DNA of 64,000 nt, taken from contig NZ_LMSJ01000028.1 in the NCBI RefSeq assembly GCF_001428105.1, positions 31,740-95,739 of the forward strand. Reading direction: 5' to 3'. The first letter of the stretch is position 1; every line of letters begins with the position of its first letter. The translations under genes were made by a program, and so were the position numbers. Under the pieces are notes generated by a model, which was given only the letters and a program-made list of their open reading frames with translations, was not told where the DNA came from and made no database searches. The stretch is from Paenibacillus sp. Soil766. GTDB lineage: Bacteria > Bacillota > Bacilli > Paenibacillales > NBRC-103111. Below are positions 9,132 through 17,721 of the stretch, piece by piece.

Positions 9132-11420
9132 ATGCGGAGACAGCATTATCAACGAAAGGGATTTCTGATCGCCATTATAAGTGCTTGTCTACCAGCAGCG
9201 ATTATCGGGATGATTCTTTATGTGGTGGGTACACAGCAGATTGAGGCTGAGGGGCAGAAAACTCACTGGAATCAAGTTGCCTACGCAACGGAGCGTATTA
9301 ATGAAAATTTAAACCATTTGGAATCGATCATGGCTCAGTGGTCATTTAATTTAAATTTAAGCAGCAGTTATAAGGATTTGGATCTGTACAAAGATTACCG
9401 GAGTACACGTTCGATTTATCAAGCGCTATCCTGGATCAAATCGTCAGACCCACTCATTCAGGAAGTAACTCTTTATCTGGACAAGCAGCAAGTGCTGATC
9501 AAAGAAAGTACAGGTATTGTGGACATCGAATCCAAGGAAGAGCAGCAGTTGTACCGTGCATTGGCTTCCTATCAACGGGATGTTTATTGGACGAATCGGT
9601 TATCGCCACGCAAGGAGAACGTCCCCTATACGTTAGTTGTCCGTATTCCGGGGGGGCTTGTAGAAACGGATGCAGCGTTAATCATTGATGTAAGCGCTAA
9701 ACATTTAAATGCGTTAATCGCTGAATTAGACTCAGAAGGGACTGGGGCGACCTTACTCATGCAGCAAGATGGGGGAATTGTTTCGTTAGGAGCAACGGAT
9801 ATTCATCATCCAACCACACTAGATCAAACATTGATGAAATCGGTTAAAGGGCATAAGGAAGAGCATGCTTCCTCTGTAGAATCTTGGGATGGCGAAGCGT
9901 ATTCGGTTTCCTACGGTCAGATGAAGCGTATTGAGAATATGTGGATCATAGCCGCCGCGACACCTTTAGAACAATTGACGAAACCTGTCCAGACGGTGTC
10001 GCGTGTTATGATTATGACTGGCGGCCTCGGAATCCTGATGGCTTTGTTCCTTTCTTGGTATTCGTACCGCCATATGTATCAACCTGTTCAACGACTGATG
10101 CAGCAGCTTTTACCAGGCAGGGCAGCCGTTACCACAGACGAGTTCGCAACCATCGCGGATGAGTGGAAGCATCTTTCGCGCGAGAGTCAGATTTTGCAGG
10201 AGCGGATTGATCAACAGCTGCCATCCCTGCGGGAGAATTTCCTCCTCCAACTGTTACAAGGGCATCTTTCCTTTCTGAGCGAAGGCGAATTAGCAGATCG
10301 CATGGCGCAGTATGGGTGGGAGGTGGCAGATCGCGTATTTGCCGTGTTAGCCGTACAGATGCATGGAATTTATCGATCGGAAGGCAAGTTCTCGCAAGGT
10401 GATGAACAACTCGTGACGTTTGCCGCTGTAAACATTACCCAGGAGTTAACGAAGGGGAAGGGTATGGAGGCGAACACGGTTAATTTTCATGATATGACGC
10501 TCGGGATACTCATTCGCCAACCTGCGAATATGTCCGTAGAAGGCATGCAGTCAAGTCTATTTCATTTGGCAGATGAGCTTGCACATACCTTGAATAGCTT
10601 GCTTAAATTGGAAGTGACTGTAAGTGTTGGTACACGCACATCGGAGTTACGAAGACTTCCAGTTCTGTTCGATGACGCTCGCAGTGCGTTGAATTATCGG
10701 AAAATCGGAGAGGAACAGCAGATTCTCGATGTGAATGAACTCATTCCAGGTGGCCATGATGCCATCCTGTACCCTTTCGAAGAAGAGAGTCTACTCCTTA
10801 AGGCTTTGCGCTCAGGAAATGAAGACGAGTTAACACAGCGGTTAGATGAGTTTCTTCACCTATTGAAGGATCAATCTGTTATTGAACTTGGTGTTCGACA
10901 AGGGCTGCTTCAATTGTGCAGCAATATGCTGAATACGATTATGATTTCTGGTTATAATCCGCTTGCGTTGAATGAAGGGCTGGATATGTGGGAACAGCTC
11001 GCCGAAGTGCGGGAGCCGGAAGCGGTGCTTGCTTGGATGAAGCAGCATATTATTGAACCTTATGTGTCGCGGTTGCACAGCACGCAAGATATGCAGCTGA
11101 AACAGCTCGTTGAGAATGTGCTTCAAACGATTCATACGAAGTATGCCACAGATATTTCGCTTGAGGGATGCGCTGATCTCCATGGTACGTATTCCAAGAA
11201 ACTAAGTATTGGCTTTAAACAAGTAACCGGGCAGACGTTCATCGATTATTTAACCCAGTTCAGACTCAATCAGGCCAAAAAGCTGTTAGTGGAAACAGAT
11301 GAAAAAATTAATGATATTGCGATGCAAGTTGGCTACCAGCCTCCCTATTTCAATCGGTTATTCAAGAAATATGAGGGTATAACGCCAGGTCAATACCGCG
11401 AAAAGGCGGATCAGCTATGA
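9132..11420 (+). CDS. Membrane-anchored AraC-family regulator with extracellular sensor domain
   Basis: The 762-residue protein has a membrane helix at about residues 10-32, an extracellular sensor (dCache-like) region to about 285, a second helix around 293-315 (MIMTGGLGILMALFLSWYSY), a cytoplasmic linker, a GGDEF-like/YesN-type middle region, and a C-terminal AraC helix-turn-helix (about 665-760, ending in YFNRLFKKYEGITPGQYR). Such one-component transmembrane regulators couple extracellular ligand sensing to DNA binding. ATG 9132 follows AAGGAGGGG. It is divergent from the permease operon at 7006-8868 and overlaps the next AraC gene by 4 nt. The likely target is the divergent importer, whose binding protein is now broken. 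Confidence 0.88.
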   Translation: MRRQHYQRKGFLIAIISACLPAAIIGMILYVVGTQQIEAEGQKTHWNQVAYATERINENLNHLESIMAQWSFNLNLSSSYKDLDLYKDYRSTRSIYQALSWIKSSDPLIQEVTLYLDKQQVLIKESTGIVDIESKEEQQLYRALASYQRDVYWTNRLSPRKENVPYTLVVRIPGGLVETDAALIIDVSAKHLNALIAELDSEGTGATLLMQQDGGIVSLGATDIHHPTTLDQTLMKSVKGHKEEHASSVESWDGEAYSVSYGQMKRIENMWIIAAATPLEQLTKPVQTVSRVMIMTGGLGILMALFLSWYSYRHMYQPVQRLMQQLLPGRAAVTTDEFATIADEWKHLSRESQILQERIDQQLPSLRENFLLQLLQGHLSFLSEGELADRMAQYGWEVADRVFAVLAVQMHGIYRSEGKFSQGDEQLVTFAAVNITQELTKGKGMEANTVNFHDMTLGILIRQPANMSVEGMQSSLFHLADELAHTLNSLLKLEVTVSVGTRTSELRRLPVLFDDARSALNYRKIGEEQQILDVNELIPGGHDAILYPFEEESLLLKALRSGNEDELTQRLDEFLHLLKDQSVIELGVRQGLLQLCSNMLNTIMISGYNPLALNEGLDMWEQLAEVREPEAVLAWMKQHIIEPYVSRLHSTQDMQLKQLVENVLQTIHTKYATDISLEGCADLHGTYSKKLSIGFKQVTGQTFIDYLTQFRLNQAKKLLVETDEKINDIAMQVGYQPPYFNRLFKKYEGITPGQYREKADQL

Positions 11421-12244
11421 GTGATGAATTTTTGACAGGATTCACACCTAGAATTATTGATGTAGTAGAGCGGAATCCAGCGTATTGGGAGGATTTTAAC
11501 TACCTATTGCATCGTGAAAAGACGAAGCTGCATACCCTATCCTACGTGTACCAAGGTGCAGGAACAATTGAGCTAGACGGGGAGAAGTACCAACTTCAGG
11601 CTGGGCATTTGTTTCAAGTACGCCCCGGCGTAAACATGCGAATCACTACGAATCCCACGTCTCCTTCTTGTTTTATTTCGTTTCATTTTCTGTACCGATT
11701 AGTACGATGGGAAAATGGGAGAATGCTTTCCGTAGACACGATGGCGAAGTTGCCGATTTGTGGAGATGTTTTCCCAATAGGACAAATTAATATTGAAGAG
11801 TCTTTTCGCAAGGCATTCCATCTGTGGCAGTCCAAAAGCAGGAACTATGAATGGCTGGTTAAGCTAGAGTTTCTAAATAACGTGCAGGCCGTGAATGAGC
11901 TTGCTAGCAGGGAACTAGAACAGAGTTCAACAGCGAGTATGATTGAGAAAGCTTCAGCTTATATACGAGCCAACTATCAAGAAAATATCACCCGGGAAAT
12001 AATTGCGGAGTATGTTTCATTATCTCCAGGTTATTTATCCATTACGTTTAAAAAGCATACGGGATTAAGTCTGATAGAATATGTAACCAAAATTAGGTTG
12101 GATCGGGCGAAATTCTTGCTGAAAAGTACGAAACTGCCAGTTAAACAAATCGCAGAGGACTGCGGTTTTACGGACTCCTTCTACTTCTCACGCATTTTCT
12201 CGAGAGATACAGGAATGAACCCACGTGACTACAGAAACGCATAG
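11417..12244 (+). CDS. AraC-family regulator with N-terminal cupin domain
   Basis: The 275-residue cytoplasmic protein has an N-terminal cupin-type AraC ligand-binding domain (about residues 30-110, with VYQGAGTIELDGEKYQL) and a C-terminal double helix-turn-helix (about 172-275, with YLSITFKKHTGLSLIEYV and the closing FSRDTGMNPRDYR). Its ATG overlaps the stop of the membrane regulator at 9132-11420 (ATGA), so the two are translationally coupled. Having a membrane sensor and a soluble sugar-responsive AraC protein in one transcript suggests that extracellular and intracellular signals are read together. Ligand unknown. Confidence 0.9.
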   Translation: MSDEFLTGFTPRIIDVVERNPAYWEDFNYLLHREKTKLHTLSYVYQGAGTIELDGEKYQLQAGHLFQVRPGVNMRITTNPTSPSCFISFHFLYRLVRWENGRMLSVDTMAKLPICGDVFPIGQINIEESFRKAFHLWQSKSRNYEWLVKLEFLNNVQAVNELASRELEQSSTASMIEKASAYIRANYQENITREIIAEYVSLSPGYLSITFKKHTGLSLIEYVTKIRLDRAKFLLKSTKLPVKQIAEDCGFTDSFYFSRIFSRDTGMNPRDYRNA

Positions 12245-12267
12245 TGCAGCTGATTCACAATGAATAG

Positions 12268-12314
12268 AGCGACATTGGAAGCTTCATGTTGAAGCCAGAA
12301 TGGCGCTTTTTCTC
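12268..12314 (+). terminator. Terminator after the AraC pair
   Basis: An imperfect long hairpin runs from AGCG-a-CATT (12268-12276) through AGCTTC/GAAGC to AATG-GCGCT, followed by TTTTTCT. It separates the two AraC genes from the pentapeptide-repeat gene. Confidence 0.65.
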
Positions 12315-12408
12315 ATGAAAAAATAAAGTTATTGACTTTCATTTGGTGGTGTGCAGGTACTTGACTGCCATGTGCTATATTAAAGAAACTACACCTAGGA
12401 GGCAACTC

Positions 12409-13017
12409 ATGTTTCAGCAAATGAATCAGACGTATTCCGGCGTTAACTTTAGTACACAAGATCTAAGATACGGTGAGCTGTTCAGCTGCACATTTGATGG
12501 ATGCTCGTTCGCGAACGGTTCTTTAGAGGAAATTAATACCAGTCATTGCCGCTTCATTGCATGTGACTTTCGCGGAGCTTCGTTAAACGGCTCCCTACAT
12601 AAAGAATCAGCATTTGAAAATTGCAGCTTTAGCGGTGCCAATCTGTTCGTGACCAAATTCGATAACTGTAAAATGATGGGATCGGATTTCTCGAACGCGA
12701 ATTTGGATGGCATTACGATTTACCGAGGGGATTGGTCCTACACGAATTTGAGACATAGTCGTTTAGTTAGACAGGATTTACGCGGGATTAAATTCCATGA
12801 AGCCGACTTCTCTGGAACCAACTTGGAAAAGGCGGATTTAAGAGACAGTGATCTGACTATGGCCATCCTCGCCAAAGCCAATCTGCAAAGCGCTGATGTC
12901 AGAGGTGCCCAAATGGCAGGTGTAGATTTCAAAACATTCTCCATCACAGGCATGCGAATGGATCGAGAGCAAGCTGTCTTATTTACGCTTTCTCATGGTG
13001 CCAAGATTAATGGATGA
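12409..13017 (+). CDS. Pentapeptide-repeat protein
   Basis: The 202-residue protein consists of pentapeptide repeats of the A(D/N)LXX type from about residue 15 to 185, for example GANLF, DFSNANLDG, NLEKADLRDSDL and KANLQSADVRGAQMAG. These form a right-handed quadrilateral beta-helix. The frame is open from 12343, but ATG 12409 is preceded by AGGAGG and is the likely start. Length and architecture are close to Qnr/MfpA-type proteins that mimic DNA and protect gyrase, but many pentapeptide proteins of this size have unknown roles, so no resistance function is claimed. No signal peptide is seen. It is monocistronic. Confidence 0.88.
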   Translation: MFQQMNQTYSGVNFSTQDLRYGELFSCTFDGCSFANGSLEEINTSHCRFIACDFRGASLNGSLHKESAFENCSFSGANLFVTKFDNCKMMGSDFSNANLDGITIYRGDWSYTNLRHSRLVRQDLRGIKFHEADFSGTNLEKADLRDSDLTMAILAKANLQSADVRGAQMAGVDFKTFSITGMRMDREQAVLFTLSHGAKING

Positions 13018-13025
13018 TCACTTTA

Positions 13026-13034
13026 TGGTATAAT
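13026..13034 (+). promoter_or_regulatory. Extended -10 element before the AraC gene at 13063
   Basis: The sequence TGGTATAAT (TG-n-TATAAT) lies just after the pentapeptide-repeat stop and 28 nt before the next start. There is no good -35 box, which fits an extended -10 promoter. Confidence 0.5.
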
Positions 13035-13062
13035 GTCTGTGCAGGAGGAGGGGGGATGACGA

Positions 13063-13890
13063 ATGGCGATCTTTCATTACAATCAGGAACGTTCATATCG
13101 GAAGGATCCGGATCTACATGTGTTGTATTGGGGCAAAGAGGAGTGTAAACCAGGACATACCGTAGGGCCAGGGGTTCGTGATTTGTACAAGATTCATTGG
13201 ATTCATAAAGGCAAGGGTACTGTCCGAATCGCTAATGAAACACATCAGCTAAATCCGGGGCAGGGATTTCTTATTTATCCGCATGTCATTAGCTATTATG
13301 AAGCGGATGAGGCAGAGCCTTGGACGTATTCATGGATTGGTTTTCAAGGGGCGCAAGTGGAATCCATCTTATCTCGAACAAGATTATCGCCGGAACAGCC
13401 CGTTTTTCCGATGGATCGGAAAGTCATGCCGACGATGTTCGATCAATTAACGGAAGCGAGTGTCCATACCCATAGTGCTGACTTACAGTTGAAAGTTATT
13501 ATGTATGAATTTATGACGGCACTCCTTGAAGCGGCTCCAGCCTCTTCAGTTGGGGATGTACTTCCTAATAAATGGGATAGTTATATGATCCAAGGGATGG
13601 AATTTATTCATGCTCATTATAATGAGCCGATTTCGATCGAGGGGCTAGCTGCACTTCTTAAGCTGGATCGTAAATATTTTTCGGCGATTTTCAAAGAGGC
13701 GACAGGGCTGCCCCCCCAGCAATATCTCCTGCAATATCGGATGAATAAAGCAAGTGAATTACTGGAGAAGAGCAACTATGCCATTGGGGAAATTGCCAAC
13801 TCAGTCGGGTATCAAGATCAATTGATCTTCTCCAAAATGTTTAAGCGGGTCAAAGGCGTATCCCCTAAACAATTTCGAAGTCAGAAGTAA
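13063..13890 (+). CDS. AraC-family transcriptional regulator
   Basis: The 275-residue protein has an N-terminal AraC-type sugar-binding cupin (about residues 20-150, with IHWIHKGKGTVRI and GQGFLIYPHVISYYEADE) and a C-terminal helix-turn-helix pair (about 180-275, with KYFSAIFKEATGLPPQQYL and FKRVKGVSPKQFR). This domain order is that of MsmR/RhaS-like regulators of sugar use. ATG 13063 is preceded by GAGGAGGGGG. It is convergent with the aldo/keto reductase gene at 13924-14916; no obvious target lies next to it. Confidence 0.9.
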   Translation: MAIFHYNQERSYRKDPDLHVLYWGKEECKPGHTVGPGVRDLYKIHWIHKGKGTVRIANETHQLNPGQGFLIYPHVISYYEADEAEPWTYSWIGFQGAQVESILSRTRLSPEQPVFPMDRKVMPTMFDQLTEASVHTHSADLQLKVIMYEFMTALLEAAPASSVGDVLPNKWDSYMIQGMEFIHAHYNEPISIEGLAALLKLDRKYFSAIFKEATGLPPQQYLLQYRMNKASELLEKSNYAIGEIANSVGYQDQLIFSKMFKRVKGVSPKQFRSQK

Positions 13891-13923
13891 CAGAATGCTT
13901 GATTCGCCGAAGTTTACGTCAAC

Positions 13924-14916
13924 TTATGAATTCAATATCCCATCGATCTGATCTAATTCTTCTTGGGTAAATGCAGGCGCCTTCAATGCATGAACTGCAT
14001 CTTCAATTTGACTGACTTTACTCGCACCGATAAGAGCTGATGTGACACGACCACCGCGCAGCACCCACGCAAGTGCCATCTGTGACATTTTCTGGCCACG
14101 TTCAGCTGCGAGTGTGTTTAATTGCCTAACTTTCGAAATTCTTTCTTCATTAATATCGGATTCTTTAAGGAATACGCTGGAGCTTGCAGCTCGTGAATCA
14201 GGGGCGATACCGTTCAAATAACGATCTGTAAGAATCCCTTTAAACAAAGGTGAAAAGGCAATCGAACCGATTCCTTCTTCCTCCAACACATCTTGAAGGC
14301 CATCCTCAATCCAACGGTTCATCATGGAATAACTCGGTTGATGAATCACACAAGGCGTCCCAAGTCGTTTCAAGATACGGGAGGCTTCTTTCGTTTCTTC
14401 AGGCTTATAATTAGAAATACCAACGTAGAGCGCTTTGCCTTGTTGAACGATCTGATGCAGGGCAGCCATCGTTTCTTCAAGAGGTGTATTCGGATCTGGA
14501 CGGTGATGATAAAAGATATCAACATAATCCATTTGCAGTCGCTTCAAGCTTTGATCCAAGCTGGCAATCAAGTTCTTCTTGGAACCCCATTCCCCATAAG
14601 GCCCCGGCCACATGTAGTAACCTGCTTTCGTCGAAACTATAAGTTCGTCTCGATAGGCTGCAAGATCACCTTTGATCATCTTCCCGAACATTTCTTCTGC
14701 TGAACCCGGCGGCGGCCCGTAATTATTCGCTAAGTCGAAGTGCGTAATTCCCAAATCAAACGCACTCTTGAGCATCGTTCTCCCATCCTCAAACGTGTTA
14801 ATCCCGCCAAAATTATGCCACAGTCCTAACGAAATGGCAGGCAGCAACAGCCCGCTGCGACCACTCCGGTTATAAGTCATGGAATCATATCTGGATGTAC
14901 TAGCTGAATAACTCAT
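13924..14916 (-). CDS. Aldo/keto reductase (YghZ/MgrA-like)
   Basis: The 330-residue protein resembles the YghZ family (L-glyceraldehyde 3-phosphate reductase) of NADPH-dependent aldo/keto reductases. The catalytic tetrad is visible as Asp61 and Tyr66 in FDLANNYG, Lys97 in STKAGYYMWPGPYG, and His138 in DIFYHHRPD. The WPGPYGEWGSKK block is characteristic of this subgroup. The C-terminal cofactor segment is ALIGASKVSQIEDA. It can reduce small aldehydes in the cytoplasm. It is a single gene, divergent from the membrane AraC regulator at 15123 but with no evidence of joint control. No terminator could be seen in the 33-nt gap to the convergent AraC gene. Confidence 0.92.
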   Translation of the reverse strand: MSYSASTSRYDSMTYNRSGRSGLLLPAISLGLWHNFGGINTFEDGRTMLKSAFDLGITHFDLANNYGPPPGSAEEMFGKMIKGDLAAYRDELIVSTKAGYYMWPGPYGEWGSKKNLIASLDQSLKRLQMDYVDIFYHHRPDPNTPLEETMAALHQIVQQGKALYVGISNYKPEETKEASRILKRLGTPCVIHQPSYSMMNRWIEDGLQDVLEEEGIGSIAFSPLFKGILTDRYLNGIAPDSRAASSSVFLKESDINEERISKVRQLNTLAAERGQKMSQMALAWVLRGGRVTSALIGASKVSQIEDAVHALKAPAFTQEELDQIDGILNS

Positions 14917-15053
14917 CTTTGAACCTCCTAATGGTGTGAATAAGTTTCATTCTAGAGAGATTTGATTCATAAGACAATGTTCACAAGGATGTTATTTATG
15001 TCCTAATGTCCGATAGCAGGGGCTCACCACTTGTTTACAACATAAATGCTATA

Positions 15054-15082
15054 TTGCAACTTTGATGAAGAGAGGCTACAAT
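15054..15082 (+). promoter_or_regulatory. Sigma-A-type promoter of the membrane AraC regulator gene
   Basis: TTGCAA (15054-15059) and TACAAT (15077-15082) are separated by exactly 17 nt, 40 nt before the TTG start at 15123. Both boxes match the consensus in at least four of six positions. Confidence 0.6.
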
Positions 15083-15122
15083 TTTTAGTAAATTCATTCT
15101 CGGACTGGATGGTGAGCTTGTT

Positions 15123-17483
15123 TTGAAAATGCCTTTCATTATACGTCTTTTCAATAGTCGCAAAAGTGCACTTTCAACGATCATCGCCTCCAATTTATTT
15201 ATTTTATTGATACCGCTTGCAATGGGGCTATTTCTGTACGCGAAGGTGGAACAAAGCCTGGAGAAGAGCTCAACGAGATCCAATGTGGCCATGCTTGAGC
15301 AGTTGAAACTGTCACTCGATAACAAATTATCGGAAGTGGATACGTTAATGCGCCAAGTCGTGTTTGATCCGAAGCTGGATTATATGCTTAGAATTCCTGC
15401 AAACTCAACGGATACGGACAAATACGAGTTTATCCAATTCATGCGGGACAAGATGAGTAAGTATCAGAGCATGACCAGCAGCTTCATTTTAGATTACTAT
15501 GTGTATTTCGCAAGCAGTGATTCGATTGTCAAATCGGATTTGGTGACGGATTCTCGTACCTTCTATTCCCTCTATTACTCATATAAGAACATGTCGTACG
15601 AAGGTTGGCGTCAGCTTTTGGATCAGGAGCATCGGATGTCGTACATGCCGCTCAGTTCGGTATCCAATGGGGCCGATCAACCACCAAAGGATGTGATTAC
15701 TTATATACAGTCACTTCCTGTGCATTCACAATCTCAAAATCTGGGAAGCTTTATCGTATTGATTGACGTCGATCAGGTTAAGCAATTGTTTGCACAGATG
15801 GAATCGGCAAGCCATAGCTTAGTCTACATCATTGATGATGCAGGCAAAACGATTATGAGTAACAGTGAGACACCGTTTCCGTCAGACTTGCTGAATCGTA
15901 TCCATGGCAGCACAGAACCATTTGATTACCGCATGGCGAGTGTAGATCAAGTGGTGTCGGTTTCGGCTTCACAAAAAGCAGGTTGGAAGTACGTGTCGAT
16001 TATGCCGAACGACGTGTTCATGCAGCAGGTGAATCAAATCAAGAGTTGGTCAGTCGGTCTATTCATCCTTTGTTTGTTTGCTGGACTCATTGCCGTTAGT
16101 GTCGGTGTATATCGTACGTATAAACCTCTTCAAAAAACGGTAAATGCGATTATGTCAGGAAAAGAGTTGATCAAGCGTCCTTTCTCGAATGAATACGAGT
16201 TTATCAGGTTAACCGTAGAAGGCTCCATCCATGAGGAGAAGCATCTGCGAAGTACCTTGGCACAACAAACGCCTTTCATTCGTGCCAATTACTTGTCCCG
16301 TCTTCTGAATGGTCACATGGATGTGGATATCTCGGCAGCAAATGGAGATTCGCTTCAATTTATGGATCTGAAATTCGTAAGTGATCAATTCGCGGTTCTC
16401 ATCGTAAAAATCGAGGATATCCATCTTTTCGGAGAAGATGAACAGCAGTGGGCCCATGCCAGATTCATCGTATCGAATATTGGTGCGGATCTCATCGCGG
16501 CTCATCATCGAGGATTCTCGCTGGAGCTCGACCGTGATCGACTTGCACTTCTCATTAACCTTTCAGCTGGTCGGCAGAAAATCGCGGAATCGGACATAAA
16601 GGAAATCGCCGAATCGCTCTTCACGATCACGTCGCAACGGTTCCAAATCGGCCTAACCATTGCCGTCGGCGGGATTCATGAAGGCCCTAAAGCCATTCGC
16701 GATTCGTATCCAGAAGCACTGGCGGCGCTTGAATATCGACTTATTCAGGGTAAACATGCCATTATATATTTTCAAGAAATTGTCGATGTAAAGCAGCATT
16801 ATTATTACCCATTGGAAATCGAGATTCAATTGATTAATTTTGTTCGCAGCGGCGATGCCGATAATGTAGGGAAATTGCTCGATAAAATGTATGCGATGAA
16901 TTTCGACGCCAATCAGATCACACCAGAGCTAGGTAAAGCCTTGTTTTTCAATGTGACGAGTACGCTCTTGAAAATTATGAACTCCACGAATACGAATCAG
17001 GAGGAAGTGCTTGGTGCAGACTTTGATCCGATCAAAGAGGTATTCAGTTATCCAACTGCACAGGGCATGTATACGAAAACGAAGGAGCTTTACGAGACAC
17101 TTACCCGTTCGTTTAATCTTGACCGTTCTGATCACAGCTTGAGTAGACTTCAAGAAATCGTCGGTATCGTGCACGATAATCTTGGTGACTCGAGTCTAGG
17201 GGTTGCACAGATTGCGGAACGTATCCAGATGACACCGCAGTATTTGTCCACCTTTTTCAAAAAACACCAAGGACAGAATCTGCTCGATTACATCACGACG
17301 AAACGGATTCAGCAATCGAAGCTGCTTATGCAGAACAAAGAACTGACCATCGTCCAGATCGCTCAGAAGATCGGTTACAATAATGACGTCGTTTTCATCC
17401 GGGCTTTCAAGAAGGTTGAGGGTGTAACACCAGGAAAATATCGTGAAACGAGCTTAGTAGAGACTACCAGCTCAAACACTTAA
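15123..17483 (+). CDS. Membrane-anchored AraC-family regulator, probable activator of the GH95/GH101 locus
   Basis: The 786-residue protein has a membrane helix at about residues 18-40, a large extracellular dCache-like sensor region, a second helix around 305-328 (VGLFILCLFAGLIAVSVGVY), a cytoplasmic linker, and a C-terminal AraC helix-turn-helix (about 685-780, with YLSTFFKKHQGQNLLDYI and FKKVEGVTPGKYR). The TTG at 15123 has GGTGAG about 8 nt upstream; ATG at 15129 is an alternative. It lies directly upstream of the binding-protein operon at 17722, separated only by a terminator and a direct-repeat operator that recurs before the GH101 gene. This suggests it senses a host-like glycan or its fragments and activates both promoters. 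Confidence 0.88.
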   Translation: MKMPFIIRLFNSRKSALSTIIASNLFILLIPLAMGLFLYAKVEQSLEKSSTRSNVAMLEQLKLSLDNKLSEVDTLMRQVVFDPKLDYMLRIPANSTDTDKYEFIQFMRDKMSKYQSMTSSFILDYYVYFASSDSIVKSDLVTDSRTFYSLYYSYKNMSYEGWRQLLDQEHRMSYMPLSSVSNGADQPPKDVITYIQSLPVHSQSQNLGSFIVLIDVDQVKQLFAQMESASHSLVYIIDDAGKTIMSNSETPFPSDLLNRIHGSTEPFDYRMASVDQVVSVSASQKAGWKYVSIMPNDVFMQQVNQIKSWSVGLFILCLFAGLIAVSVGVYRTYKPLQKTVNAIMSGKELIKRPFSNEYEFIRLTVEGSIHEEKHLRSTLAQQTPFIRANYLSRLLNGHMDVDISAANGDSLQFMDLKFVSDQFAVLIVKIEDIHLFGEDEQQWAHARFIVSNIGADLIAAHHRGFSLELDRDRLALLINLSAGRQKIAESDIKEIAESLFTITSQRFQIGLTIAVGGIHEGPKAIRDSYPEALAALEYRLIQGKHAIIYFQEIVDVKQHYYYPLEIEIQLINFVRSGDADNVGKLLDKMYAMNFDANQITPELGKALFFNVTSTLLKIMNSTNTNQEEVLGADFDPIKEVFSYPTAQGMYTKTKELYETLTRSFNLDRSDHSLSRLQEIVGIVHDNLGDSSLGVAQIAERIQMTPQYLSTFFKKHQGQNLLDYITTKRIQQSKLLMQNKELTIVQIAQKIGYNNDVVFIRAFKKVEGVTPGKYRETSLVETTSSNT

Positions 17484-17485
17484 AG

Positions 17486-17512
17486 AGCAGCCTGTAGGGC
17501 TGCTTTCTTTTT
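17486..17512 (+). terminator. Terminator after the membrane AraC regulator gene
   Basis: AGCAGCC and GGCTGCT pair around a short loop, followed by TTCTTTTT, two nucleotides after the stop codon. Confidence 0.8.
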
Positions 17513-17519
17513 GACAAAA

Positions 17520-17590
17520 ATAGCTACTGACGATTTCTAATACGGACTGATGATTTCTCACAAAGCCCGTATTTCTTAGGAAAATACAAT
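17520..17590 (+). promoter_or_regulatory. AraC-type direct-repeat operator and -10 before the solute-binding gene
   Basis: ACTGACGATTTCT (17526-17538) and ACTGATGATTTCT (17546-17558) form a direct repeat with a 20-bp period. A -10 box TACAAT lies at 17585-17590, 26 nt after the second repeat, and there is no good -35, as expected for activator-dependent promoters. The 39-nt block 17520-17558 matches 24698-24736 in 33 positions, and the distance to the -10 is the same there. The natural candidate for binding is the AraC protein encoded immediately upstream. Confidence 0.7.
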
Positions 17591-17721
17591 GGAAATGAGA
17601 ACTAGACAGTATTCATATGCTGGCTGGAGAAGCATACTTGGGAACAGGTGCTGACGAGGACGAAACAATAATCGGTGCCAATCAAACGAAGCGTTACTCA
17701 TTATAAAGGGAGGCTTGAACA

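Noticed and set aside
12409..13017. Quinolone-resistance (Qnr) determinant
   Set aside because: Only the general pentapeptide architecture and length fit; no specific Qnr landmarks were recognised, so it stays a pentapeptide-repeat protein.
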